Assembly: GCF_000153485.2 (NCBI RefSeq)
Contig: NC_018721.1
Span: 1,860,001-1,924,000, forward strand
DNA from: Psychroflexus torquis ATCC 700755
Lineage (GTDB): Bacteria > Bacteroidota > Bacteroidia > Flavobacteriales > Flavobacteriaceae
DNA length: 64,000 nucleotides
Direction of reading: 5' to 3'
Both the position numbers and the translations under genes were made by a program. Under the pieces are notes generated by a model that ran no database searches, was not told the DNA's origin, and saw only the letters and a program-made list of their open reading frames with translations. This document shows positions 37,116 through 45,574 of this stretch, piece after piece (positions within the stretch are counted from its first letter, which is position 1; each line of letters opens with the position of its first letter).

Positions 37116-38033
37116 TTACTCAATTAGATTTATTTCCCATACCATGATAACTTTATCGTCCCCTGCAGAAATCAAATAATTATTGAAGGAGCTCCAAATT
37201 AATTTATTTACAGAAAATTGGTGTCCGTCATAATTTTCTTTGTCAATTACCTCTAGTGGTTGAAATGTTTTCGAATCCCAAATTTTTAAAGTTTTATCAC
37301 GACTAGCTGTAGCAAATAAGTTAGAATCTGGGCTGTATGCGATATCGTAAATCGCCCAAGGATGCGCAGGAATTGATTTTAATAGTTCGTAATCTTCAAC
37401 CTGCCAGATGTTCAAATCACCATCTCTACCTCCCGTTAAAAGGAATTTTCCATCAGGACTAAATCGCACAACATTTGAAGAAAGCTCATGTCCAAGAAAG
37501 ACCCTTTTTTCCTGTAATGTTTTTAGGTCAAAAATACGAATGTTGCAATCGCCCGAAGCAACAGCTATTTCAGAATTTTTATAATTAAAGTCGATGTTTC
37601 GTACTTTTTCATCACACACTTTTTTTAGCTTGATTAATTCTAAAGTTTCAAGTGAATAAATCGCAAGATTACCGTCTCCTCCAGCGGTATAAATGCGATT
37701 GGTTTCTTCAGAATACCTAATATTAAAAACTTGAGAAGTATGGTTTTTTAAAATTTTTATTTCTTTCTTCTTTTCTAAATCTAATACATAAACATCACCC
37801 TTTGAAGTTCCTGCCAACACTATTTTTTTTTGGGGAATGTGACAGATAGAATATAAAGCGGAAGGAAAACTAGCCACAAATTTTTCACCTTGAAATGTTT
37901 TTAAATTCCATTGAGCAATTATCTTATCAGCACTACCAGAGAAGATAAGATGTTCAGCGGTCCCTATATCTAAAGCGTATATGGAGCTTTTATGTCCAGT
38001 TAATGTCTCTATTTTGTTTATTTCAAGTCTCAT
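37116..38033 (-). CDS. WD40-repeat protein
   Basis: This 305-residue protein consists almost entirely of seven WD40 repeats, for example LTGHKSSIYALDIG, HTSQVFNIRYSEE, LGHELSSNVVRFSPDGKFLLTGGRDGDLNIWQ, HPWAIYDIAYSPDSNLFATASRDKTLKIWD and HQFSVNKLIWSSFNNYLISAGDDKVIMVWE. These would form one beta-propeller. It has no signal peptide, so it is probably a cytoplasmic scaffold. Similar single-propeller proteins are common in Bacteroidota; the partner is unknown. Confidence 0.88.
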   Translation of the reverse strand: MRLEINKIETLTGHKSSIYALDIGTAEHLIFSGSADKIIAQWNLKTFQGEKFVASFPSALYSICHIPQKKIVLAGTSKGDVYVLDLEKKKEIKILKNHTSQVFNIRYSEETNRIYTAGGDGNLAIYSLETLELIKLKKVCDEKVRNIDFNYKNSEIAVASGDCNIRIFDLKTLQEKRVFLGHELSSNVVRFSPDGKFLLTGGRDGDLNIWQVEDYELLKSIPAHPWAIYDIAYSPDSNLFATASRDKTLKIWDSKTFQPLEVIDKENYDGHQFSVNKLIWSSFNNYLISAGDDKVIMVWEINLIE

Positions 38034-38173
38034 TTATGAAGAAGTTTTTTAATTTAGGTATGCGGGTTCTTATCGCTACCATAGGCTCGGCTATGAGTAG
38101 CGCGGGATTAAATTGCCACAAATCTTTCAGCTTAACGGTATGTTTATTAATATTCATTTACTTTTAATTTAGC

Positions 38174-38198
38174 ACCAAAACCCGCATGGGGTTTTGGT
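38174..38198 (-). terminator. Stem-loop downstream of the 38215 gene
   Basis: ACCAAAACCC and GGGTTTTGGT pair around a short loop, 17 bp after the minus-strand stop at 38215. The T-run is weak. A similar CACCAAAACCCxxATG block lies near 13504, just past the end of the NACHT gene, so this may be part of a second dispersed repeat rather than a plain terminator. Confidence 0.5.
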
Positions 38199-38214
38199 TG
38201 TGTTACCAATAGCA

Positions 38215-38859
38215 TTACCTATAAATTGTGTAGCGTGCTTTTAGCTCGAGCAGTTTAATTCTGCTTTTAATTGAACCATCACGAACACCGACTCTTACAT
38301 TTTCAACTATGAGCTCAATTTCATCAAATAACCTATTGGTTTGTACAATTGTACTTCCATTTTCAGCTTTGTTATTGAAATTTCCATCCCATGAAATATC
38401 TGGATATCGGATTAATGGCGCATCTTCAAATGCACTAAGTGTGAATAGATGTTGAGAATTCTCGTTGTGATCTTGGTTTGATGGGATATTGACAAGTGAA
38501 TAACTATGCACAAGAGCATTACGTAGAGCTTCTATCACATATTGGTCTTTCTCATCTATATCCGAGAAATGCTGCAGGGCCCCGCGAATTCCTTTTTTAC
38601 CGCTCGAAGACACATTTGGTTCAAATACTTTACCAATTATTTCTAATAGCAGTAAATAGTTGGTGATACCAATGAACGAATATGGTTCTAAATGACCATT
38701 ATTTTTGTTTGTAAGAATATGATGTTTTAATTCACCAGTTGCTACGTCTCTTCCTGTTATTTTTCTAGCATCCTCAAGAGCGATGGAAAAGGATGAATAG
38801 CGATTACTCTCAATCAATTTATCACAGACAAATTTCTCTAAAAACTCAGTTGAATTCAT
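38215..38859 (-). CDS. Hypothetical protein with HEPN-like motif
   Basis: This 214-residue soluble protein has a mainly helical N-terminal two thirds with EALRNALVHSYSLVN around residues 111-125, an R-x4-H motif typical of HEPN-type RNases or their relatives. The C-terminus (RVGVRDGSIKSRIKLLELKARYTIYR) is basic. I do not recognise the family. It stands alone, with repeat copy E just upstream and a stem-loop just downstream. A defence or RNA-cleavage role is only a possibility. Confidence 0.55.
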   Translation of the reverse strand: MNSTEFLEKFVCDKLIESNRYSSFSIALEDARKITGRDVATGELKHHILTNKNNGHLEPYSFIGITNYLLLLEIIGKVFEPNVSSSGKKGIRGALQHFSDIDEKDQYVIEALRNALVHSYSLVNIPSNQDHNENSQHLFTLSAFEDAPLIRYPDISWDGNFNNKAENGSTIVQTNRLFDEIELIVENVRVGVRDGSIKSRIKLLELKARYTIYR

Positions 38860-38919
38860 AATCGTAAAATTGGTTAAGTCCTAGCGTTCCATAATAAGCT
38901 TTTATTTTTTGGCGACAGG

Positions 38920-39035
38920 TTCTTGTATGGATGTAAACCTTATTTAGACCTAAATTAGTAAAAGAAAACGAACCAGAAGAAATTCTGAAGGGGTTTCCAA
39001 GTAGGCAACAACAAAAGCGATTAATTGTAAATGTT
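38920..39035. repeat. Dispersed structured repeat, copy E
   Basis: The copy contains CCTAAATTAGTAAAAG, a stem around 38976-38998 (GAAATTCTG / GGGGTTTCC, imperfect), and the GCGATTAATTGTAAATG tail. It is in the same orientation as A-D. It lies about 60 bp upstream of the start of the HEPN-like gene. 39036-39270 holds no recognisable gene. Confidence 0.6.
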
Positions 39036-39270
39036 ACTAGGCGCTTTTTTTAATCAGTTAGTAATTGCGCAGTACACGTTAATTTTCCAATCATCCTTTA
39101 TCGGGGCTTAAGTTTGATTTCTAATAAAATACTTAGTTATAGTTAAATAGTTCTTTCAATGGATACCCACTATTTCCAATTGGCAATTGAGGATTCAGTA
39201 TCATTATTAGTGTGGATCCTATGTCTATAGGCGAAACTGCCCTAACTGATTCTCCATGTGTTATCCTCTA

Positions 39271-40521
39271 TTATCCTTTATTTAATGCTTCCATTCTTTC
39301 TTTGTAAGAGTCCTCACCACTTATTTCAAAAGCTTTTGTTACAAATTTGATAGCATTTTCGTTATCACCATTTTTTTCATAGTAATCCGCCATGGAATCA
39401 AAGGCATTTGCGCTATTCGGGTAATATTCAATAGTAAGTTCAAAGTTCACCTTAGCTCTTTCCATTTGGCCCATATCCATACTCATATATCCCTGCATAT
39501 TTAATAAGAATTCAGGAAAAGGAGGTACAGCATAGCCAAAATGTGTTTCAAGTTTATGCTGGCGATACCTAACAATCTTATCAATTTCATCTGCGGTGGT
39601 AGTTGGCGAATTATATTTGTCAATATTTTCAGTCTGGTACCATTCAAAAACAGAAATTAAACCATCCATAATGGAAGGAAAGGAAATAGTACCATGTAAA
39701 TCTCTTGGATAAAACTTCCATTCAAAAGCTAATTCATTTTGTTTGTTTTGATTCAACACTTCTGAGAAATCAATATTAGATCGTGAAAATAGGGTAAAGT
39801 CTGTTGTGTCTTTTTTTATTTCAGTTAAAGTCATCCCAGACCTCTGCATATAAACAACACCGCCCAAGGACATAAATAGTGACTTCCCTTTATAATTTGC
39901 ACTTGAAACTTTAGCTTTTGCTTCCTTAATTAATTGTTGATTATCCCAATCTAAACTCGGGTCAATAACCAGATAGTTTGAAAATAATTGTGGATGATGA
40001 ACTAACGAATAAAGAGCAAATAAGCCACCATAGGAATGACCAATTAAGGTTCGGAAATTGGTGACAGGATAGTTATGTTCTACAAATGGAATTAGTTCAG
40101 TCTCTATAAATTTAGTGAAATTGGCAGCCTCTCCGTTTTCTTGTTTAAAAGGACTTCCATACATCTCAGTTACTTTTGAAGTTGTTAAGTCGCGCATTCT
40201 GTTTTTATCGTTTGAAATGCCAACAATGACCATTTCGGGTGTAAAGCCACCACTATAATAGTTTTGTACATCATTCACTGTAGGGAGAAATACTTCACCA
40301 TCTAAAACAAAAACTACGGGGTATTTTATGTTTTCATCGGGCTTGTAATCTGCTGGGAGTTGCACATAAATTTCTCTGTATTCATTTAGACTTTTGGAAT
40401 ATAGGCTATCCAAAACACCGACTTTTTGCAAAAAATTAACCTTCTGATTGGTTTGACCATTTGTAAATTGTTGGAAGAAAAAACTCAATCCGATTACTAA
40501 TGCTAGTTGTATTTTATTCAT
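39271..40521 (-). CDS. Alpha/beta hydrolase (esterase D-like) with C-terminal TPR
   Basis: This 416-residue secreted protein has a signal peptide (MNKIQLALVIGLSFFFQQFTNG) and an esterase-D-type alpha/beta hydrolase domain (about 30-290). Visible motifs are YPVVFVLDGEVF, nucleophile Ser in IGHSYGGLFAL (about 164), and His in RDLHGTISFPSIM. Two TPR-like repeats (about 340-412) end the protein. Relatives include ferric-enterochelin esterases and general acyl esterases. No siderophore genes adjoin it, so the substrate stays open. Confidence 0.85.
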   Translation of the reverse strand: MNKIQLALVIGLSFFFQQFTNGQTNQKVNFLQKVGVLDSLYSKSLNEYREIYVQLPADYKPDENIKYPVVFVLDGEVFLPTVNDVQNYYSGGFTPEMVIVGISNDKNRMRDLTTSKVTEMYGSPFKQENGEAANFTKFIETELIPFVEHNYPVTNFRTLIGHSYGGLFALYSLVHHPQLFSNYLVIDPSLDWDNQQLIKEAKAKVSSANYKGKSLFMSLGGVVYMQRSGMTLTEIKKDTTDFTLFSRSNIDFSEVLNQNKQNELAFEWKFYPRDLHGTISFPSIMDGLISVFEWYQTENIDKYNSPTTTADEIDKIVRYRQHKLETHFGYAVPPFPEFLLNMQGYMSMDMGQMERAKVNFELTIEYYPNSANAFDSMADYYEKNGDNENAIKFVTKAFEISGEDSYKERMEALNKG

Positions 40522-40904
40522 GTGTCATTACTTGAGATTAACGGTTTTTGTGTAATTAGCAGTAAATTTTAAGGCACTTCGCTTTCGGTTTAGCACTTCA
40601 TTTTTTAAATGCTAAAAAGTTCAAATTCAGCTCAAACCCATCATTAAAAATACACTTCTTAAGTTAGATTTCTAATTAAATATTTAGTTTCAGGTATTAA
40701 TCAGAACAAAAGGGAGGATTAAGATTACTATATACGGTGAAGTTTCAAACTTCGACAATCCCGAAGCCTCCGGAATAATCTTCTTTCTTTTCTAGACAGA
40801 ATTTATAGGAACTGTGAGACTTTAAATCTCGTTTTAAGCTTGTACTGAGCTTGTCAAAGTATTGTTGTGAATAAAGTAACTGATTCTCTCCTAAATCAAT
40901 TCTT
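40522..40904. other. Intergenic stretch upstream of esterase gene
   Basis: The stretch contains a short inverted repeat (GCACTTC...GCACTTCATTTTTTAAATGC around 40575-40610). A GC-richer patch near 40755-40780 (TTCGACAATCCCGAAGCCTCCGG) may be the edge of the neighbouring IS110 relic. No gene is seen. Confidence 0.4.
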
Positions 40905-41530
40905 ATGAATGACTATAAGGAAACTTTTGGAGTTGACATCAGCAAAGCTATTTTTGATGTCCACGGAAATACTACAGTTCATAATCAGTATAGAAACGAT
41001 GCGTCTGGTTTTAAGAAATTTCTTAAAGATTTGCTTAAAGAATGTTTAGTTGTAATGGAAGCAACTGGCTATTATTAGTATAGACCAGCACAATTTCTAT
41101 ATAAAAATGGAGACACCAATAAGAGCTTACATTGCTGACTCGCATCCCTTTTTTAAGCCAGAAGACAGCTTTGTTTTTAATTGTAGCTACCGATGGGTTT
41201 TCAAAATTTGTGATGGCCTTACAGTTGTGCAGCTACTTAGTGATTACACCAACGATTTTGAAGTTTGGAAGTCGTGTTAGAAACTGAGCAAGATTGAGTA
41301 AGGTGGATAATAAAAAGCTTCGTAATCTTGTGTTTTTATGCTCCTTTTATGTCTGCAAACATAATAGAGGGTGTAGAGAGCTTTATGAAGGAATAATAGC
41401 CAAAGGAAAGAGTAAAAAACTAGCATTAGTTGCGATAGCCAAAAGGCTAATCAAGCCATGTTTTGCTTTTGGAAAAAGTAAAATTGATCAGTTTACATTG
41501 TATTTGACTAGAGAAAATTCAGCAGAAGTT
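40905..41530 (+). pseudogene. IS110-family transposase relic (N- and C-terminal pieces)
   Basis: The N-terminus MNDYKETFGVDISKAIFDVHG carries the first Asp of the DEDD catalytic set. LVVMEATGYY follows and a stop comes at about 41078. After degraded middle sequence, the C-terminal half resumes as NKKLRNLVFLCSFYVCKHNRGCRELYEGIIAKGKSKKLALVAIAKRLIK. It is non-functional. Its 3' end overlaps the end of the thioredoxin gene on the other strand by about 23 bp. Confidence 0.88.
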
Positions 41531-41978
41531 TAGACGTATAATACTCAAAAAAGCGGTCTTTCAGTGTAAAATCTTTATTTAAAATAACCGTGGCTGGTAG
41601 CGAGAATGGAAATCCTTTTCGCGAGGCCAGCAATAAAGGTATTTCGTGAACTCCATTGCGCTGGGTCAGTGCTTGTTTATTTATAAAATTCACGCTTTCA
41701 AAAGTGATGGTATCGGTTTGCTCTACGTCCATTTCTATAGCATAATAATCACTGTTTAGTTTTTGTATGACTTCTGGCTTTGTAAAGATTTCTCGTTCTA
41801 TTTTTTTGCAATAAGAACACCACTTAGCATGAAAGAAGATAAAAACTGGCTTTGGTTTTTCCTTAATTGCTTGTTCCAATTCTGGCCAGCTTTTCCATTC
41901 AATTTCAGAATCACTTTGGGCTCTTACAAACAAGAGCCCGGCTAAAAAAATGAATATAAAACAAATAAAATCTTTCAT
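41508..41978 (-). CDS. Thioredoxin-fold protein, periplasmic
   Basis: I choose the ATG at 41978 (MKDFICFIFIFLAGLLFVRAQ) because it gives a proper signal peptide and a 10-bp gap after the TonB receptor stop. An upstream ATG at 42002 would overlap that gene. The ~156-residue product has the redox motif AKWCSYCKK in a Thioredoxin_7/DUF255-like fold (KPVFIFFHAKWCSYCKKIEREIF). Its C-terminus ends near an IS110 relic and may be altered. A partner role for the TonB receptor or its metal ligand is inferred from operon position. Confidence 0.82.
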   Translation of the reverse strand: MKDFICFIFIFLAGLLFVRAQSDSEIEWKSWPELEQAIKEKPKPVFIFFHAKWCSYCKKIEREIFTKPEVIQKLNSDYYAIEMDVEQTDTITFESVNFINKQALTQRNGVHEIPLLLASRKGFPFSLPATVILNKDFTLKDRFFEYYTSKLLLNFL

Positions 41979-41988
41979 AAATGTTAAA

Positions 41989-44343
41989 TTAAAAGTCTCC
42001 AAACTTCAACCCTACAAAGAATGTTCTTGGACGATTTGGTCCATAAATAAAATCTGAATCTCTTCCCGCTCCACGGTCAAAATCATCTTGATAGCTATCA
42101 AATAAGTTTTGAACACCACCACTCAATTCAACATGAAATGTATCTTTTAAGTCAAAGTGATAGGTAACCTTTGTCGTCATATCCAGAAATGATTCGGTAT
42201 CTACTAAGTCTATAAAACCAGAATCACTAATAACACGTGGTGCAATCATCGGGCCAGTGTAACTTCCTGTCACGTCAAACCTAAAGGCTTCAGAAGCTGT
42301 CCAGTTTACATTTAAGAAACCATAGACGTCTGGTGATCTTACAAATTCCTCTAAAATAACATCTTGTTCACCAGGTACACTGCCATCTGCTTCAAACAAT
42401 ACTTGGTCTTCTTTAAATATGGAACGTTGTATGGTTACCCCAGCTTGGAATAAGAAATCCGAACTTGGCGATACACTCAATTCCAAGTTTGTCCCTGCAA
42501 CAAAAGCACCAGATCCGTTTCTTGATTCTTCAAGAATTGAACCATTGGGTAAAGATGTCCCTGTACTTACAATGGTAAAAGGATTTTCCAACGTGGTATA
42601 AAACCCTTCTACCAAGAAATTGGTTTGGGTCTTGTTGAAATCTTTTGTGTAATTGAAGGATGCGGTAAAGGCGTTTGAAAATTCACTTTCAAGATCATCA
42701 GAAACAATTACAAAACGCTGTTCTCCACCTACCGATGAAATATGCAAATCTTCATTAAAAGCTTGCGGTGCTCTAAATCCACGGGCATAACCTCCTCTAA
42801 ACTGTAAATCTTCATTAATATTATACAAAATAGTCAATCGTGGATTTAGTACCGTTTCACTAACGTTAGATGATCGCGCCACATCTTGTATGGTATAGAA
42901 ACCATCTACATCAACGTGGTCTAGACGTGCACCGACTAATGCCGTAAATTTTTCAGAAGGTTTCCACTCGTACTGCGCGTAGAGACCAATGCTGCTTACC
43001 TTTTGATCAACCAAACGGTTATAACCTGGTATGGCATCTTTGGTATCATTGAGTTGATACTCTAGACCTGTTGTGAAAACATCCCTTTTAAAATTACGTG
43101 TGTATTTTGTTCCTGCAACAAATGCAAGGTCGGTTGTTTTTCCAAATGCATTGTTCGCAACAATAGAATCCGCGGCGGTACGTCCACCACCTAAACCACC
43201 ATAATAACTGTCACGGTCTGTATTCTGTACGGAAACATAAGCAGTACCAGAGTTTTTACGGGCATCGTCAAACAGTTCATAATCCACACCTGTAAAGATG
43301 GTGTTGTGGTCAAGGTCTTCTGTAATATCGGTAAATTGTGGGGCAAGGTCAAGACGGTCTCCACCACGTCTATACTCTTTAATTCCTGTAAAATCTACAC
43401 CTATACGGCTATTATCGTTAGGTCGCAAAAAGGCTTTTGCACCTAATGAATTGTTAGTCAATTTTGTGATCTCGCTAAAACCATCATCATTGGCATCAAA
43501 CGCATCACGGTTACGGAATATACCATAAACAGTTACGCCGCTAGTTAAATCTTCGCTTACTGTTGAAGCGTTTAAGTTTACGTTGCGGTCTAAAGCTTCA
43601 CCACCTATAATTCCTAAATTGGAACTTATTTCCCAACTGTCATTAATAGGCTCTTTGGTAATTACATTTATAGTTCCTGCAATGGCATTAGAGCCAAAAA
43701 GTGCAGAACCACCACTTCTAACCACTTCCACGCGGTCTATAATGCTTACAGGAATTTGTTCCAGACCATATACACCGTTGAGCGCACTAAAAACAGGACG
43801 ACTGTTTACGAGTATTTGTGTATACTGACCCCCAAGCCCGTTAAGGCGTACCTGGGTGAATCCACAGTTTTGGCAATTGGTTTCCACCCTAACTCCAGGC
43901 TGGTAATTAAGCCCGTCTGCCAGCGATATTGACTGGGTGGCCTGAAATAATTTTGAACTGAGAACATTCACAATTACAGGGGCCTCTTTCTTACTGATGC
44001 GGTTTCTGGTAGCACTCACGACAACTTCTTCAAGACCGAGTACATCTTCTACAAGGGAAAAGTTAACTTCTTGTGTAATTTCTGCTTCACTGCTTATTTG
44101 CTTTGTTTGAGTTCGAAATCCTTGTGATTGTACCACAATAGCAATAGTTCCCGACGGAACGTTTAAAGTGAATTTACCGTCAATATCTGCACTTGTGCCA
44201 TTCGTACCATTTTTAACATAAACATTTGCAAAGGGAACAGGGTCGCCATTGTAGGTTACAGTTCCAGATATTACGGCCTGTTTGTCTTGAGCAATAGCGG
44301 TAGTTATGGAAAATAGTGATAGTAAAATAAGTATAAATTTCAT
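41989..44343 (-). CDS. TonB-dependent outer-membrane receptor
   Basis: This 784-residue receptor has a signal peptide (1-18) and a CarboxypepD-reg beta-sandwich (about 22-100: ISGTVTYNGDPVPFANVYV). The plug domain (about 115-225) contains an unusual CxxC pair (ETNCQNCGFTQVRLNG) and RVEVVRSGGSALFGSNAIAGTINVITK. The beta-barrel ends ...RPRTFFVGLKFGDF. The CxxC plug occurs in a Bacteroidota receptor group often tied to metal or metallophore uptake. It is third in an operon behind a SOD-like and a TPR-like gene and ahead of a thioredoxin; the operator suggests iron or manganese control. Confidence 0.92.
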   Translation of the reverse strand: MKFILILLSLFSITTAIAQDKQAVISGTVTYNGDPVPFANVYVKNGTNGTSADIDGKFTLNVPSGTIAIVVQSQGFRTQTKQISSEAEITQEVNFSLVEDVLGLEEVVVSATRNRISKKEAPVIVNVLSSKLFQATQSISLADGLNYQPGVRVETNCQNCGFTQVRLNGLGGQYTQILVNSRPVFSALNGVYGLEQIPVSIIDRVEVVRSGGSALFGSNAIAGTINVITKEPINDSWEISSNLGIIGGEALDRNVNLNASTVSEDLTSGVTVYGIFRNRDAFDANDDGFSEITKLTNNSLGAKAFLRPNDNSRIGVDFTGIKEYRRGGDRLDLAPQFTDITEDLDHNTIFTGVDYELFDDARKNSGTAYVSVQNTDRDSYYGGLGGGRTAADSIVANNAFGKTTDLAFVAGTKYTRNFKRDVFTTGLEYQLNDTKDAIPGYNRLVDQKVSSIGLYAQYEWKPSEKFTALVGARLDHVDVDGFYTIQDVARSSNVSETVLNPRLTILYNINEDLQFRGGYARGFRAPQAFNEDLHISSVGGEQRFVIVSDDLESEFSNAFTASFNYTKDFNKTQTNFLVEGFYTTLENPFTIVSTGTSLPNGSILEESRNGSGAFVAGTNLELSVSPSSDFLFQAGVTIQRSIFKEDQVLFEADGSVPGEQDVILEEFVRSPDVYGFLNVNWTASEAFRFDVTGSYTGPMIAPRVISDSGFIDLVDTESFLDMTTKVTYHFDLKDTFHVELSGGVQNLFDSYQDDFDRGAGRDSDFIYGPNRPRTFFVGLKFGDF

Positions 44344-44417
44344 TTGTTCTAATTTTATTAATAGTTGATTTAAAGGTTAGTTAAGCTTAATTTATTTTAA
44401 ATTTGAAAATGGTGAAC

Positions 44418-44867
44418 TCAATCAATCAATGTGAGGTGCTCTTCTACATCCTCACGTACTTTAGTAATGTTTTGTGTTTGTAGACTATTCCGCTCAGCAT
44501 AATTCGTATAGTTGAGCATCGCTATTTTCAGCTCGCTTTGGATTTCATCTGAATTTACCGTGCTATTCCCACCGAGCGTCAACAAGAAATAAATTACCCT
44601 TTTGAGCATTTTGCTTCCCTTTTTCTTCATTTTCATTTCTTCATAGGTAAAAGCAATGTTGTTGCACGAAATCGCAAACAGTTGTACAAATGGAATATTA
44701 AGTCGAGTAGCTTCTTTATTATAGGTGTTCAAAATCTTGGCATGGTCTAGTGCGTCCCGATATCCATTTAAGGATTGTTCATAATCGCCCTTTCTAAACA
44801 AAGCGTTCGATACTTCAGTCTTTGCTTTCCAGTGATTTTCAATATGCTTTAAACGGCTTTCACACAT
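44418..44867 (-). CDS. Small TPR-like helical protein
   Basis: This 149-residue soluble protein has NALFRKGDYEQSLNGYRDALDHAKILN (about 23-50), a good TPR pair, and a second helical repeat near FAISCNNIAFTYEEMKMKKKGSKMLKRV. I recognise no named family. Only 3 bp separate its start from the SOD-like stop, so the two are co-translated. It may be a chaperone or adaptor for that protein. Confidence 0.65.
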   Translation of the reverse strand: MCESRLKHIENHWKAKTEVSNALFRKGDYEQSLNGYRDALDHAKILNTYNKEATRLNIPFVQLFAISCNNIAFTYEEMKMKKKGSKMLKRVIYFLLTLGGNSTVNSDEIQSELKIAMLNYTNYAERNSLQTQNITKVREDVEEHLTLID

Positions 44868-44870
44868 TAC

Positions 44871-45458
44871 CTAGTTGTTTAGATTTATATTGTCAATATT
44901 ATGGTTGACGATATTCCAAAAACGCTCTACAAACTTGGAACGTGCATTACGATAGTCTATGTAGTAGTCATGTTCCAAAGCAACTGAGGTAAGAATCGGT
45001 TCTTTAGACTCCGTTAGTGTTGTATATAAATCTTTCATTGGAATACGTTTCAATTTGCCCGCATCATTTTGTGCCAACCAAGCCCATCCAGCTCCAAACA
45101 ATTTTGTAGCCAGTGTTAAAAATTGAGCTTTAAATTTGTCAAAACTTTGAAAATAGTGTTTCGTAAGTTCCTTGATGCTTCTACCGAGTCTACCGCTTCC
45201 ATTTGGCGAGAGGCAACTCTGGCTCCAATGTTGTGAAGTGTTGCTAAACAATGCTGTGTCTTGCTTTTTATGTCTTTCTAAAATGAGTTCTTCAACCGTC
45301 TTTTCTTCAAGTTCGGCGTCTTGATTAAGACTATTTAAATTTTTAACGTAAACGGCCTGATGCTTACCGAAATGATAATCAAACGTTTCTTCCATTACAA
45401 AGGATAACAAGGCTTGCTTATTATACGGTAGATCTGGGAGTTTTTTTGAAACGTTCAT
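44871..45458 (-). CDS. Fe/Mn superoxide dismutase-like protein lacking metal ligands
   Basis: This 195-residue protein aligns along its length with Fe-SODs: LPDLPYNKQALLSFVMEETFDYHFGKHQAVYV at the N-terminus, LFGAGWAWLAQNDAGKL, and EHDYYIDYRNARSKFVERFW at the C-terminus. The first ligand His (DYHFGKH) and the last His (LEHDYY) remain. The second His region, VWNHTFYW in E. coli SodB, is shortened to HWSQSC with no His. The Asp of the DVWEH motif is Val (VALEH). Two of four metal ligands are therefore gone, and dismutase activity is not expected. First gene of the operon with the TonB receptor. It has no signal peptide. Confidence 0.8.
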   Translation of the reverse strand: MNVSKKLPDLPYNKQALLSFVMEETFDYHFGKHQAVYVKNLNSLNQDAELEEKTVEELILERHKKQDTALFSNTSQHWSQSCLSPNGSGRLGRSIKELTKHYFQSFDKFKAQFLTLATKLFGAGWAWLAQNDAGKLKRIPMKDLYTTLTESKEPILTSVALEHDYYIDYRNARSKFVERFWNIVNHNIDNINLNN

Positions 45459-45514
45459 AATAATCTTCTGTTTTTAGTTTTCTAAAATATTATTTAGAAC
45501 TGCAAAACTAATAA

Positions 45515-45530
45515 TTTAGACTTGTCTAAA
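45515..45530. promoter_or_regulatory. Predicted DtxR/MntR-type operator
   Basis: TTTAGACTTGTCTAAA is a perfect palindrome with 7-bp arms, close to DtxR/IdeR/MntR operators (TTAGG-type half-sites). It lies 57 bp upstream of the SOD-like gene start and 45 bp before the divergent DtxR-type regulator remnant. This supports iron- or manganese-dependent repression of the operon. A looser TTTAGAA/TTCTAAA-like pair occurs nearby at about 45479-45499. Confidence 0.7.
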
Positions 45531-45574
45531 CTAATGATTCGATAATTATTTATTTTTTTGTTAAAAATTATTTT

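Noticed and set aside
2588..39035. Integron attC array
   Set aside because: The repeats bracket genes like cassettes, but their ends lack the RYYYAAC/GTTRRRY core sites, and no integron integrase gene is in the window. Kept only as a structural analogy.
44871..45458. Functional superoxide dismutase
   Set aside because: Overall similarity is clear, but one ligand His and the ligand Asp are absent, so a plain SOD annotation would mislead.
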